Assembly (NCBI GenBank): GCA_040081465.1
Contig: JBEBGL010000011.1
Location: 1-64,000 of the forward strand
Source of the DNA: UBA668 sp040081465
GTDB taxonomy: Bacteria; Actinomycetota; Acidimicrobiia; Acidimicrobiales; Ilumatobacteraceae
DNA: 64,000 nt
Direction of reading: 5' to 3'
How positions within the stretch are numbered: the stretch's first letter is position 1; every line of letters starts with the position of its first letter. The notes under the pieces are model-generated. The model did no database searches. It saw only the letters and a list, made by a program, of their open reading frames with translations, and was not told the origin of the DNA. The position numbers and the translations under genes were made by a program. This document shows positions 1-8,988 of this stretch, in pieces.

Positions 1-99
1 CGCATGATGACCGAGGTTGGAATGACAGGTTGGTTGCGTCGGCTCGATCTGCTCGACAGCGGCGACCTCGAGCCCTGGAAGCTGGTCGACTGGGAGTAA
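1..99 (+). CDS. C-terminal end of an unidentified protein (partial)
   Basis: The first 32 codons seen are open in frame 1 and end at TAA 97-99, directly abutting the stop of the convergent OB-fold gene. The tail reads LRRLDLLDSGDLEPWKLVDWE, an acidic, tryptophan-containing end with ordinary codon use. The rest of the gene lies left of the window, so no function can be given. In mycobacteria the neighbour of the OB-fold gene is a DUF3159 protein on the same strand as it, and this does not match that arrangement. Confidence 0.45.
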   Translation, partial: RMMTEVGMTGWLRRLDLLDSGDLEPWKLVDWE

Positions 100-423
100 C
101 TAGCGGGGCAACAGCGTGTAGCTGGGATTGGTGAACTCAAGCTTTGTACCCCGCGCGACTGCAATTCCTTTGATCGCGATCCGCCTACCAAGCGTGATGC
201 CGCCGATCGATCGGCGGCCAGTCCACACTGCAGTGACCGTTCCGCTGTCGTCGGAGATCATCACCGCAAGTGCCGGCTGCCCGGACGTCGGACGGGCGGT
301 CATGCGAGTGACTTTGCCGCTCACGCATACGTATTGCCGTGCCTGCATGTCGGCGATGCTTACCGCAACCGGCTCGCTCGCATCGTGGTCCGATTGGTTC
401 TTGCTCTTACGGCGCAACGCCAT
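100..423 (-). CDS. OB-fold nucleic-acid-binding protein
   Basis: 107 residues. After a basic N-terminus (MALRRKSKNQ) the chain is one OB-fold of the tRNA_anti/RecG-wedge type: VCVSGKVTRM, then LAVMISDDSGTVTAVWTGRR, then GRRIAIKGIAV and a closing strand. The ATG at 423 lies 2 bases after the TrkA stop, so it is translated as the last gene of the potassium operon. Mycobacteria keep an OB-fold gene (Rv2694c) near the ceoBC trkA pair, which supports the call. The nucleic-acid ligand is unknown. Confidence 0.8.
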   Translation of the reverse strand: MALRRKSKNQSDHDASEPVAVSIADMQARQYVCVSGKVTRMTARPTSGQPALAVMISDDSGTVTAVWTGRRSIGGITLGRRIAIKGIAVARGTKLEFTNPSYTLLPR

Positions 424-425
424 GA

Positions 426-1091
426 CTAACCAACCAACGCTTTTCGAACGTCGTCTTCGACACCGCCGGTCACAAGAACGAGCACCTCGTCGCCACCATT
501 CAGCACTGTGTCGCCCCGCGGCACGACGACGTGGCCGTCGCGAAGGACGGCAACAACAGTCGACTCGCGCGGCAAACCTAGGTCGGAGAGTTCTTTTCCA
601 ATCGCCGGCGAATTCGCGGCAAGCGTGACTTCGGCGAGCCGCGCCTTGCCCCCTTCCAGGCTGAGCAGTCGAACGAAGGACCCGACCGTCACTGCTTCTT
701 CCACCAAAGCGGTCAGCAGGTGCGGGGTCGATACGGAGACATCGACTCCCCACATGTCATTAAACATCCACTCGTTCTTCGGGTTGTTGACGCGCGCTAG
801 AACGCGCGGAACCGCGAACTCTTGCTTTGAGAGCAGAGAGACGACCAAGTTATCTTCGTCATCACCTGTGACTGCCGCGACGATGTCGGCATCGGCTACC
901 CCAACCGCCTCGAGCGTCGCGACCTCACACGCGTCGCCGAGATGCCAGGTGACGCCCCCCTTCGCATCCTTTGGCCGATTGTTGATGACGCTGACCTGGT
1001 TGTCGACAAGCGTGACTTCATGACCCGAGTTCTGCAATTGCTCGGCCATGTAGCGACCGACACTGCCAGCACCCGCGATGATCACCTTCAT
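426..1091 (-). CDS. trkA: TrkA-family potassium channel/transporter regulator (CeoC-like)
   Basis: 221 residues. An N-terminal RCK/TrkA_N Rossmann domain has the nucleotide loop GAGSVG at residues 7-12, an acidic end to strand 2 (TLVDNQ) and VTGDDEDN further on. A TrkA_C (RCK_C) domain covers about residues 140-220. Such subunits bind NAD(H) or nucleotides at the cytosolic face of K+ transporters and gate them. It starts 1 base after the paralogous TrkA gene stops, in an operon with a KimA-like permease. This matches mycobacterial CeoC next to CeoB. Confidence 0.92.
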   Translation of the reverse strand: MKVIIAGAGSVGRYMAEQLQNSGHEVTLVDNQVSVINNRPKDAKGGVTWHLGDACEVATLEAVGVADADIVAAVTGDDEDNLVVSLLSKQEFAVPRVLARVNNPKNEWMFNDMWGVDVSVSTPHLLTALVEEAVTVGSFVRLLSLEGGKARLAEVTLAANSPAIGKELSDLGLPRESTVVAVLRDGHVVVPRGDTVLNGGDEVLVLVTGGVEDDVRKALVG

Positions 1092-1092
1092 C

Positions 1093-1755
1093 TCAGTGGC
1101 TCTCTTCCGGGTTTTGTAGATGTTGATCGAGCTTCTCGGTATTGCCGGCGGCGATGACTACGTGAAGTTGATCGTCTTCCTGCAACAGCGTCGCTGGCGC
1201 TGGTATAGACGTCTCGCCGAAGCGATGTAACAACGCCACTCGGCCCGACGTTGCGGCCTCGAAGCTGGCGATCGAAGTTCCAGCCACGTCAGCAGGCACG
1301 CGACGCTCGACCATCGTGAACTTGGCGCTCGGGTCGATCCAGTTGGGTGTTGTGCTTGCGGAAAGAAGGTGGCGCAACACTCGCTCACTCGTCCACGCGA
1401 CCGTCGCCACGGTCGCGATGCCGAGGCGTTCGTAGATCGAGGCCCGACGCGGGTCGTAAATGCGGGCCACCACGTGACTGGCACCAAAGGTCTCCTTGGC
1501 GACGCGTGCGATCAGGATGTTCGAGTTGTCGCCGCTGGTCACTGCCGCGACTGCAGACTGTTCGGTGATGCCAGCAGCGGCAAGCAGATCGCGATCGAAG
1601 CCGACGCCAACGACCGTCTTACCCGAGAAGTCGTCGCCCAGCCGACGGAATGCCTCGGCCTTGCGATCGATCACTACAACGTCGTGACCGGTCGCGACCA
1701 AATTGCGGGCGACATCGGAACCAACCCGTCCGCAACCGACGACGATGACGTGCAT
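1093..1755 (-). CDS. trkA: TrkA-family potassium uptake regulator (CeoB-like)
   Basis: 220 residues with the classical start MHVIVVGCGRVGSDVA, nucleotide loop GCGRVG and VVIDRK at the end of strand 2. RCK_N is followed by RCK_C at about residues 145-220. It is the second of two adjacent RCK proteins, and the pair probably forms a hetero-ring on a K+ transport protein. The ATG is preceded by GGAG 9 bases upstream, inside the gap after the permease stop, so it is translated from the operon message with a Shine-Dalgarno site. Confidence 0.93.
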   Translation of the reverse strand: MHVIVVGCGRVGSDVARNLVATGHDVVVIDRKAEAFRRLGDDFSGKTVVGVGFDRDLLAAAGITEQSAVAAVTSGDNSNILIARVAKETFGASHVVARIYDPRRASIYERLGIATVATVAWTSERVLRHLLSASTTPNWIDPSAKFTMVERRVPADVAGTSIASFEAATSGRVALLHRFGETSIPAPATLLQEDDQLHVVIAAGNTEKLDQHLQNPEESH

Positions 1756-1767
1756 AAGTACTGGCTC

Positions 1768-3636
1768 CTAGTCCTCTTCGGTGTCGTCGCCGTGAGTATG
1801 GATCGGCACTGAAACAACCGCTGTATGGGGACGGTAGAGCAGCTTCGCCTTCAGGGCAAATGCGCTGCCGTTATGCAGCCACTGGGTCTTCCATGACGTG
1901 ACGTTTTCAGGAATGACGACCGTGATGATGTCTCCCTGGTGCCGCTCGTCGAGCTCGTCGATGAATTGCATTACTGGCCGAGTGAGCTCGCGATACGGCG
2001 AGAACACGGTGTGAAGCTCGATAGGAACCTCGAACTCCTTCCAATGCTTTTCGATCTCCTTGCGCTCTTCGTCGTTACTCGCCACAGTGACAGCCAGAAT
2101 GCGGTCCGGGTTCAAAGAGCGCGCGTACTGCACGGCGCGCAGCACACCCTTGTTGACGCCACCGACAAGCACGACCATCGTGTGCGTCTCGCGCGGCGCC
2201 CGGTAACCCTTTGGCGCAATAATTGCGCCGCGACTTCGCTTGTAGTGCTTGCCGATCGAGCGGAACATGAGGACCATGAGCGGAATGAGAACTGCTGGAA
2301 TCCATGCGCCCTCGGTGAACTTCGACACGACGACAACGATGGCGATGACACCGGTGGCAAACGCGCCGACGGCATTGATGACCATGCTGGCTCGCCAGTT
2401 CGGCTCCTTTTCCTTGATGTGATGACGCACCATTCCCGTCTGGCTCAGGGTGAACCCCGTGAAAACGCCAAACGCGTACAACGGGATAAGCGCCGAGATG
2501 TTCCCTTCGAAGATGACGATCAGTGCGCCTGCGACCGCCGCAAGAAAGATGACTCCGTTCGAGAAGACCAACCGAGCGCCGCGGTTGAAGAACTGCCGCG
2601 GCAGGAACCCGTCTTTAGCGATGATCGAAGCGAGTCGGGGGAAGTCTGCGTATGCAGTGTTGGCGGCAAGGATGAGGATCAGGAACGTGCCAATCAAAAG
2701 CATCCAGAACAGCATCCCCTTTCCGCCGAAGATGTGCTCGGCCATCAGTCCAAGCCCGTTGCCGTCGTGTTCTCCGCGGAAGGGCTTCAGCTTCGCGGCG
2801 AGTATCGACACACCCAAGAAGCACGTGCCGAGGATGACCCCCATCCACACCAACGTGATCGACGCGTTCTTACTCTCCGGCTTCTTGAAGGCAGGCACAC
2901 CGTTCGAGACAGCCTCAATTCCGGAAAGGGCAACCGCACCGGACGAGAAGGCCCGCAACAACATGTACAACCCGAGACTCTTCACTTCTTTCGAGTGTTC
3001 GATCGCTTCTTCGGACAAGAGCTCTTCGGGAATCGGGCCGAGATGCTGTACGAAAATGCGATAGAGGCCCGTGCCCAGAAGAATCAGCAGCATCAGAATG
3101 TAGAAGTAAGTCGGGCCTGCAAATGCTGCCCCGCTCTCTTTCACACCGCGAAGATTCATCACAGTCATGATCAGCACGCACAACAAACACAGCGGAACCG
3201 TCCACTGGGTGTCGAAACCAGTTGCCGTACGAATCGCGAGAACACCGCCAGAAACGCTGACGGCGACGGTCAGGATGTAATCGACCAGCAGCGACGAGCC
3301 CGCCACCAGCGCCGGAACTGTCCCGAGGTTTTCGCGACTCACGATGTAAGCGCCGCCGCCCGATGGATACGCGTGGATCGTCTGGCGATAGCTGAGCACG
3401 ACGATGAACATCAGCACGCAGACGACAATTGCGAGCGGGATCAGTTTGGTGAACGCGAGAGCACCGACGCTGGCTTGCAACAGCAACACCACGAGGATTT
3501 CGTCGGTCGCATATGCGGTCGATGAAATTGCATCTGACGCGAAAACGGGTAAAGCGACAACCTTGCGGAGTCGTTGATGCCCCTCATCTTCCGACGAGAT
3601 CGGCTTACCAATCAGGATTCGTTTGAGGGCAGGCAT
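1768..3636 (-). CDS. KimA-like APC-superfamily potassium importer
   Basis: 622 residues. About 12 membrane segments fill roughly residues 25-460, followed by a soluble, universal-stress-like domain (about 490-600). Its start (LIGKPISS), SYRQTIHAYPSGGGAYIVS, ENLG, SLLVDYILTVAVSVS and KAFSSGAVALSGIEAVSNG match remembered Bacillus KimA (YdaO), a high-affinity K+ importer of about 607 residues. That fits the two TrkA genes downstream in the same operon. A TACGCT -10 box (minus strand, 3648-3653) sits 11 bases upstream of the ATG and overlaps the end of the LmbE gene. General amino-acid permease is the fallback call. Confidence 0.87.
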   Translation of the reverse strand: MPALKRILIGKPISSEDEGHQRLRKVVALPVFASDAISSTAYATDEILVVLLLQASVGALAFTKLIPLAIVVCVLMFIVVLSYRQTIHAYPSGGGAYIVSRENLGTVPALVAGSSLLVDYILTVAVSVSGGVLAIRTATGFDTQWTVPLCLLCVLIMTVMNLRGVKESGAAFAGPTYFYILMLLILLGTGLYRIFVQHLGPIPEELLSEEAIEHSKEVKSLGLYMLLRAFSSGAVALSGIEAVSNGVPAFKKPESKNASITLVWMGVILGTCFLGVSILAAKLKPFRGEHDGNGLGLMAEHIFGGKGMLFWMLLIGTFLILILAANTAYADFPRLASIIAKDGFLPRQFFNRGARLVFSNGVIFLAAVAGALIVIFEGNISALIPLYAFGVFTGFTLSQTGMVRHHIKEKEPNWRASMVINAVGAFATGVIAIVVVVSKFTEGAWIPAVLIPLMVLMFRSIGKHYKRSRGAIIAPKGYRAPRETHTMVVLVGGVNKGVLRAVQYARSLNPDRILAVTVASNDEERKEIEKHWKEFEVPIELHTVFSPYRELTRPVMQFIDELDERHQGDIITVVIPENVTSWKTQWLHNGSAFALKAKLLYRPHTAVVSVPIHTHGDDTEED

Positions 3637-3656
3637 TGCGAGTGGTCAGCGTAGTC

Positions 3657-4373
3657 TCAGACGAGTCGCATGACCCGGAAGCCCTCGGCGAAACGGCCCT
3701 CGGCCAGGCCGTGCGCCGTCGCTACTCCCGCCATCCATTGCCGCACCCGAACCTCCATACCTGCCGGGTCTGGAAGCTGGCTTGCATGGCAGCGCAACGC
3801 CTCGAACTTGCGGTCGACGTTGTCGCTGACGTCGACGACGTCGGTCATCGTCGGATGCCCTGAAATCCACGCCTCTTCGACCGTCCACGGTTCGAGACCC
3901 TCTTCCAGCAGCTCGGGGAATGCGAACGGGTTTCGTGCGTCGGGGTAGATCGCGCACATCGTCGCCTCGCCTGTCGCCAGGTGATCAGGGTGGCTCGCGA
4001 AGATGCGGTCGTAGTTGCGATCGGGTGATTGCAGCATCACGACTTTCGGACGTACCTGGCGGATGACGCGGCTGATATCGCAGCGCAGCGCAAGCGTCGC
4101 CTCCACGCGACCGTCCGGATAGCCAAGAAAGATCAAGTCATCGACACCGATTACTGCTGCTGCGGCGGTCTGTTCCTTACGTCGCAGCGACGCCATCTCG
4201 GCGCGGCTCATTGCGCGGTCGCTGCCACCCGCGTCGCCATCAGTGACGAGGCAGTAGGTGACATGCACTCCGTTGGCCGTGAGCGTGGCAATTGTTCCTG
4301 CGGAACCAAAGTCGACGTCGTCGGGGTGGGCGACAATCGCAAGCAAGGACTCAACTTCCGCCGGTTGCAGCAT
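3657..4373 (-). CDS. PIG-L/LmbE-family N-acetylglucosaminyl deacetylase
   Basis: 238 residues, normal for the family. The zinc site shows as AHPDD (residues 15-19, followed by VDFG) and SHPDH near residue 128. These enzymes hydrolyse N-acetyl groups on sugars or inositol conjugates; relatives make or use mycothiol (MshB, Mca), but this one is too generic to assign. The ATG at 4373 is leaderless by inspection: a TAGGCT -10 box lies 6 bases upstream on the minus strand. It diverges from the P450 gene across 30 bases. Confidence 0.88.
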   Translation of the reverse strand: MLQPAEVESLLAIVAHPDDVDFGSAGTIATLTANGVHVTYCLVTDGDAGGSDRAMSRAEMASLRRKEQTAAAAVIGVDDLIFLGYPDGRVEATLALRCDISRVIRQVRPKVVMLQSPDRNYDRIFASHPDHLATGEATMCAIYPDARNPFAFPELLEEGLEPWTVEEAWISGHPTMTDVVDVSDNVDRKFEALRCHASQLPDPAGMEVRVRQWMAGVATAHGLAEGRFAEGFRVMRLV

Positions 4374-4403
4374 TGCGACAGCCTACGACGTACGCTCGGG
4401 AGG
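4374..4403. promoter_or_regulatory. Compact divergent leaderless promoter (LmbE / P450)
   Basis: Thirty bases separate the two start codons. On the plus strand TACGCT (4391-4396) lies 7 bases before the P450 ATG. On the minus strand TAGGCT (4385-4380) lies 6 bases before the LmbE ATG. Both are TANNNT -10 hexamers placed so that the start codon is at or next to the transcription start. Any -35 contacts must fall inside the opposing coding regions. Confidence 0.6.
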
Positions 4404-5657
4404 ATGGTTCCCGCCGATGTTGCCCTCGGTTCGTTCGACCTCTCCGATCCCGAGTTTTGGCTCCAATCGCGCGAATACCGCGAAGGTGCTTTTGCAACTC
4501 TGCGGCGCGAGCAGCCTGTCAGCTGGTTTGACGAGCGCGAGTTCGAAGGTGTGCCCTTTCCGAAAGGACCCGGTTACTGGTCGCTCGCCAATCACGACGA
4601 TGTTTGGCACGTGAGCCGCAACCCGCAGATCTTCGCGAGCGGACGTGGCGTGAACATCGGCGATATGCCAATCGAGATCGCCGAGTTCTTCGGTTCCATG
4701 ATCGCGATGGACGACCCGCGGCACTTCCGACTGCGATCGATCGTGTCGAAGGGTTTCACGCCGCGCGAGATAAATCGCGTTGAGGAGTACGTGCGAGTCA
4801 AGGCGGCCGGTGTCCTCGACTCGTTGCTGGAACGGTTCCCCGAGCGCGAGTGTGATTTTGTGCGTGAAGTTGCCGCCCTACTTCCATTGCAGATCATCTG
4901 CGAGATGATGGGTATTCCCGCCGAAGACCACGACCAGATCTTGAGCTGGACGAACATCATCCTCGGCGTTGGTGACCCCGAATTCATCTCGAGCTATGAA
5001 GAACTGATCGCGGCTGGCCTTGGCATGTTCCAGTACGCGCAAGCTCTCGGCGAAGACCGTATGGCCAACCCGCGCGACGACTTGACGTCGTTGATGATGA
5101 ACGCCGACGTCGATGGCGAACACATGACGGCTCAAGAGTTCGGCTCGTTCTTCATTCTGCTGGTTGTCGCCGGCAACGAAACGACACGCACCGCCATCAG
5201 CCACGGCATGCACTTGCTGACGCAGCACCCAGATCAACGAGCCGCTTGGTTCGACGACTTCGAGACCAACTCGCGAACCGCCGTCGACGAGATCGTTCGT
5301 TACTCGACGCCGGTTGTTCACTTCCGTCGGACGGCTACGGAAGATACGGAGGTCGGCGGTCAGTCGATCAAGGAAGGTCAGAAGCTAGTGCTGTGGTATT
5401 GCTCGGCGAATCGCGACGAGACGGTGTACGCCGATCCGCACAAGTTCGACGTGCTGCGACCTATGAACCCGGCGCAGGTCGGCTTCGGTGCTGGCGGTCC
5501 GCACTTCTGCCTCGGCGCCAACCTGGCGCGGCGCGAAATCACGGTCATGTTCGACGAGCTACGCCGACGGATGCCAACGTTGCACACGGTCGGCGAGCCC
5601 GAGTACTTGCAGAGCAACTTCATCAACGGCATCAAGCGTCTTCGCTGCGCCTGGTAG
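4404..5657 (+). CDS. Cytochrome P450
   Basis: 417 residues. The I-helix oxygen motif is AGNETTR (about 256-262), ExxR is E296-IV-R299, and the haem loop FGAGGPHFCLGAN has the ligand Cys369. FGSMIAMDDPRHFRLR and SKGFTPREI are typical of the actinobacterial CYP124/125/142 group, which hydroxylate sterol or branched alkyl chains; the substrate here is only inferred. No ferredoxin gene is adjacent. The frame stays open upstream, but ATG 4404 is chosen because TACGCT ends 7 bases before it and the upstream frame lies in the LmbE gene. Confidence 0.93.
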   Translation: MVPADVALGSFDLSDPEFWLQSREYREGAFATLRREQPVSWFDEREFEGVPFPKGPGYWSLANHDDVWHVSRNPQIFASGRGVNIGDMPIEIAEFFGSMIAMDDPRHFRLRSIVSKGFTPREINRVEEYVRVKAAGVLDSLLERFPERECDFVREVAALLPLQIICEMMGIPAEDHDQILSWTNIILGVGDPEFISSYEELIAAGLGMFQYAQALGEDRMANPRDDLTSLMMNADVDGEHMTAQEFGSFFILLVVAGNETTRTAISHGMHLLTQHPDQRAAWFDDFETNSRTAVDEIVRYSTPVVHFRRTATEDTEVGGQSIKEGQKLVLWYCSANRDETVYADPHKFDVLRPMNPAQVGFGAGGPHFCLGANLARREITVMFDELRRRMPTLHTVGEPEYLQSNFINGIKRLRCAW

Positions 5658-5677
5658 TCGTTTACTGAGAAGTCGGC

Positions 5678-6358
5678 CTAGTGCGTGCGGGCGTCGGTCG
5701 GTAGATGCTCGACATCGCTAAGGCGATGCAGCGAGAAGGTGTGACCGTCGCTCATCTGCATTGTTGAGAGCCGAGTAATCGATGCGTGTTGCGTGACGAA
5801 GCGATCCCACTCCCACGGAACAGGGTCGAGCCCAAGTAGGTGGCAGAGCAGCACTCCGTTGGTGCCGGCGTGAGCGACGATCGCCACACGGAAGTCGGGG
5901 TTGTCGAGGTGCCACATCGGCAGCGTTTGGCGCGACCGGTACATACCGCGCGCCGACCAATGCAGCTCGGCGCCAGCACGCACGCGCTCGACGAAGTCGC
6001 GCGGCGGTTCTCCCCCACCACTTAGACCGTTCCACCGTTCTTCCGCGGGTCGCTGTCGATCTTCCTCGTACGCGGTGCGGGCAAGTTCGGCAGGCGTGCC
6101 ATGCCAGTCGGGCTCGCGAATCTCGGCCAGAAACGGTTCCACCGCTTCCACACGACCATGCGCAGCAAGGAGTGGCGCTGCTGTCTGACGAGCACGGCGC
6201 AACGGAGAAACGATGATCTCGTCGAACACCTCGTCGCGCAACACCTCGCCGACGCGCTCGGCCTGAAGCAGACCTAGTTCGGTGAGCGGAGGGTCGACGA
6301 CGTTGAGGCCATCGCGAACCCACTCCGGTTGACCGTGGCGGATGAGCACGATGTCCAT
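5678..6358 (-). CDS. Histidine phosphatase family protein (phosphoglycerate-mutase-like)
   Basis: About 226 residues. The catalytic LIRHGQPEW loop stands at the N-terminus, SPLRRARQTA follows near residue 57 and VAHAGTNG holds the second catalytic histidine. The substrate is unknown; the family covers phosphoglycerate mutases, alpha-ribazole and sugar phosphatases. Start choice is uncertain: GTG 6364 and ATG 6358 are both in frame. TACCAT lies 4 bases before the GTG and 10 before the ATG; the ATG puts the RHG motif at the usual distance. It converges with the P450 gene across 20 bases. Confidence 0.87.
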   Translation of the reverse strand: MDIVLIRHGQPEWVRDGLNVVDPPLTELGLLQAERVGEVLRDEVFDEIIVSPLRRARQTAAPLLAAHGRVEAVEPFLAEIREPDWHGTPAELARTAYEEDRQRPAEERWNGLSGGGEPPRDFVERVRAGAELHWSARGMYRSRQTLPMWHLDNPDFRVAIVAHAGTNGVLLCHLLGLDPVPWEWDRFVTQHASITRLSTMQMSDGHTFSLHRLSDVEHLPTDARTH

Positions 6359-6396
6359 AAGCACGCTGATGGTAGCGGCGGTAACGTCGCAGCCGT

Positions 6397-7179
6397 ATGT
6401 CGTTCAACGCGCCGGAGCCATTCGGGACGGAGCCACCACGCCCGACTCCGGCCGCGAGTCACACCGGCGGGTGGTACCCCGACCCGACGCACCGCTTCGA
6501 GTTCCGGTACTACAACGGCGAGCGTTGGACGGCAGACGTTGCTCGTCAGAGCGTTCGCTACATCGACCCGATCGGCACTGCACCCGCGACGTTCAGCGCG
6601 CCACCGTCGCGGGCTTTGGCGGTCACAGCACTCGTCTTCTCGTTGTGCTCGGTCGCGATCGCGTGGTTGCCGTTTCTGTTTGTAATCGGTGGTGCGGGAG
6701 CAATCACCGCTTTGATTCTCGGAATCGTCGTCATGCGCCGATCGGCGCGCAACAAGAGTTCAGGTCAACCGGTGCCAATCGGGCAGGGAATGGCAATCAG
6801 CGCAATCTGCGTCGCGGTCGCAGCACTGGGATTGTGCGTCGTTGGCTTCCACCTAACGCGCGTCGTCTTGCGCGAGGTCGACAAGCTTGTCAACCCTGGG
6901 CCTCACGAAGTGCAGATCGATCGCTGCGAGCGCGAAGACGGGCACGTCATTGCGGAGGGCTCGATCCGCAACAGTGACATCGAAACTCACACATACACCG
7001 TCACGATCGCCTACCGGCTAGATGGCACGCGTTGGGAGACGGACACGGTCCGCGTGAACGATGTCGCGGCCGGAGACGAAGCCGACTTCGCAACGGCAAG
7101 CAGCTCGGTCGACTTCTCGTCGGCGGAGGTGACGTGCACAATCGACAACGTGTACGGCCCCACACCGTTTAGCGATTGA
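6397..7179 (+). CDS. DUF2510-containing membrane protein
   Basis: 260 residues. GGWYPDP and the following FRYYNGERWTADV (about 25-46) form a DUF2510 module, typical of actinobacterial membrane proteins. Two hydrophobic helices follow (about 70-115, DUF4190-like), separated by MRRSARN, with a further helix near 130-150. The last 100 residues form a soluble beta-rich domain (VQIDRCERED... TVTIAYRLDGTRW) resembling extracellular DUF4352-type domains. TAACGT lies 9 bases before the ATG. Function unknown. Confidence 0.75.
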   Translation: MSFNAPEPFGTEPPRPTPAASHTGGWYPDPTHRFEFRYYNGERWTADVARQSVRYIDPIGTAPATFSAPPSRALAVTALVFSLCSVAIAWLPFLFVIGGAGAITALILGIVVMRRSARNKSSGQPVPIGQGMAISAICVAVAALGLCVVGFHLTRVVLREVDKLVNPGPHEVQIDRCEREDGHVIAEGSIRNSDIETHTYTVTIAYRLDGTRWETDTVRVNDVAAGDEADFATASSSVDFSSAEVTCTIDNVYGPTPFSD

Positions 7180-7182
7180 ACG

Positions 7183-7202
7183 GCTCATTTTAGCGAATGA
7201 GC
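7183..7202. terminator. Hairpin between convergent genes
   Basis: GCTCATT (7183-7189) and AATGAGC (7196-7202) form a 7-bp stem with a 6-base loop, in the 24 bases between the stops of the DUF2510 gene and the ABC exporter. It can act in both directions, although there is no long T run. Confidence 0.5.
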
Positions 7203-7203
7203 G

Positions 7204-8988
7204 TCACATGACTGAGGTTGATGCGACCCATGCTTCGTACATGCGGGCGTAGACGCCACCGCGCTGGATCAGTTCGCTGTGCGGACCGTCGTCGACGAGG
7301 TGGCCGTGGTGCAGCACCAGAACCCGATCGGCGCGCGCGGCGGTCGAGAGACGGTGAGCGATTGCGATCGTCGTGCGACCAGAGGCGAGACGCTCAAGAG
7401 CGCGCGCCAGACGCACCTCGGTAAGCGCGTCGACCGACGAGGTCGCTTCGTCGAGCACCAGCACGGCTGGGTCGACGAGCGATGCGCGAATGAGGGCAAC
7501 GAGCTGTCGTTCGCCAGCCGACAGTTGCGACCCGCGCGGCCCAACTTCGGTGTTGATTCCGTCGGGCAACGTCTCGAGCCAGTCGCGCAGGTCGAGGACA
7601 TCGATGGAACGCTCGAGATCTTCCAGCGAAAGGTCGGGATGCGCGAACGACAAGTTGGCCGCGATCGTCCCGTCGAAAAGGAAAGGCTCTTGCGGCACGA
7701 CGGTGAGGCGATCGCGCAGATCGGCGTTGGCGACGCGAGTCAGCGAGATGCCACCCACCGACACGGTGCCAGCTGTGGGGTCGGCCAAACGCGCAATCAA
7801 GCGACCGAGCGTTGTCTTGCCGGAACCGGTTTCGCCAACGATGGCAACCTGCTGGCCAGCGGGAATGTGCGCGCTGACACCGATCAGCACCGGGGGTTCG
7901 TCGACGTCGCCGCGGGCGCGATAGCTAAAGTCGACTCGATCGAGCGTGACGGCCAGCGGGCCGGCGGGAAGCTTCTGCGGCTGATCGGGTTCGGGTGGGC
8001 CGATCGGTATCTCGAGCACGCCGAGTACGCGCCGCATACCAGCAACTGCGGTCTGCGTTTGGTCGAGCACTTCGGTGAATTCGGCGATCGGTTCCAAGAA
8101 CCGATACGTGAGGAACAGAAACCCGACCATTGCGCCGGCAGTGAGGCCGCTGGCTTCTCCGCGCAACAAGCCGACCGTCACGACCGCGCCGACAGTGAAA
8201 ACGCTGAACACCTCGCCCGACGGGAATAGGAAGGCGCCGATCGTGCCGGCGCGGATGTACGCGTTCGAGCGCTCGTGGCTGGCTTCTTCCACGCGCCCTG
8301 CGTACTCCTGCGATGCGTCGTACGCGCGCAAGGTTTCCGCGCCTTCGATCGTCTCGCTGATCTGCGTCATGACTTCGGCGTTAGTGACTCGTGTCTTGTC
8401 GTAGGCCTTCGCCAAGTGCGTTTGCACTCGCCGCAGTACGTATCCGAGCGGGGCGGCAACTACGAACGCCACAACAGCCAGCACCCAGTCGTAGGCCAAC
8501 ATCACGCCGGCAACCGTCAGCATCAACGCGCCGTCAAGCAGCCATGCAAGCGCGCTCCATTGAAAGAACTGCGCCAATGTTTCAACATCGCTGGTTACGC
8601 GTGCAACCAGCGCGCCTTTCCGTTCTTCTGTGTGGTCGGCGATGCTGAGCCTGTGGATGTGCTCGAAGAGTCGAACACGCAGCCCGTACAACGCCTCCTC
8701 GCTTCGGCGGCCAAGACGCGCGACAGCAGTTCGCTGCGCGAGCGCTGCGATCACGATGACGACTACTGCGATACCCGCAAGTACGGCAACGACATCGACC
8801 TGTACGTCGTTCTCCTTAAAGCCGCGGTCGATCGCCTGCTGGATGAGGATCGGAATCGTGACGCGCCCGCCAGCGCCGACCATTGCTAATGCCAGCGTTA
8901 ACCCGAAACCTGTGCGCAGCGCTGGGGCGGCGCGCACGCCGCGACTGATGGTCTCGACGGCGGTCCAGCGGCCGATTGGTTCGCTCAT
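7204..8988 (-). CDS. ABC exporter half-transporter with permease fused to ATPase (consensus Walker B subunit)
   Basis: 594 residues: six-helix type-I exporter domain (about 20-320), then a nucleotide-binding domain. Walker A is GETGSGKTT, the signature is the non-canonical LSAGE, and Walker B is VLVLDEATSSVD with the catalytic glutamate. It overlaps the upstream paralogous exporter by 4 bases (ATGA), so the two are translationally coupled and should form a heterodimer of the TM287/288 or LmrCD kind. The exported substrate is unknown; lipids, peptides and drugs are all possible. Confidence 0.92.
   Translation of the reverse strand: MSEPIGRWTAVETISRGVRAAPALRTGFGLTLALAMVGAGGRVTIPILIQQAIDRGFKENDVQVDVVAVLAGIAVVVIVIAALAQRTAVARLGRRSEEALYGLRVRLFEHIHRLSIADHTEERKGALVARVTSDVETLAQFFQWSALAWLLDGALMLTVAGVMLAYDWVLAVVAFVVAAPLGYVLRRVQTHLAKAYDKTRVTNAEVMTQISETIEGAETLRAYDASQEYAGRVEEASHERSNAYIRAGTIGAFLFPSGEVFSVFTVGAVVTVGLLRGEASGLTAGAMVGFLFLTYRFLEPIAEFTEVLDQTQTAVAGMRRVLGVLEIPIGPPEPDQPQKLPAGPLAVTLDRVDFSYRARGDVDEPPVLIGVSAHIPAGQQVAIVGETGSGKTTLGRLIARLADPTAGTVSVGGISLTRVANADLRDRLTVVPQEPFLFDGTIAANLSFAHPDLSLEDLERSIDVLDLRDWLETLPDGINTEVGPRGSQLSAGERQLVALIRASLVDPAVLVLDEATSSVDALTEVRLARALERLASGRTTIAIAHRLSTAARADRVLVLHHGHLVDDGPHSELIQRGGVYARMYEAWVASTSVM

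Noticed and set aside
1939..3525. A 528-codon open frame on the plus strand opposite the KimA-like gene
   Set aside because: Composition is His/Arg/Asp-rich without a fold, and the minus-strand frame has clear family similarity; it is a GC-driven shadow.
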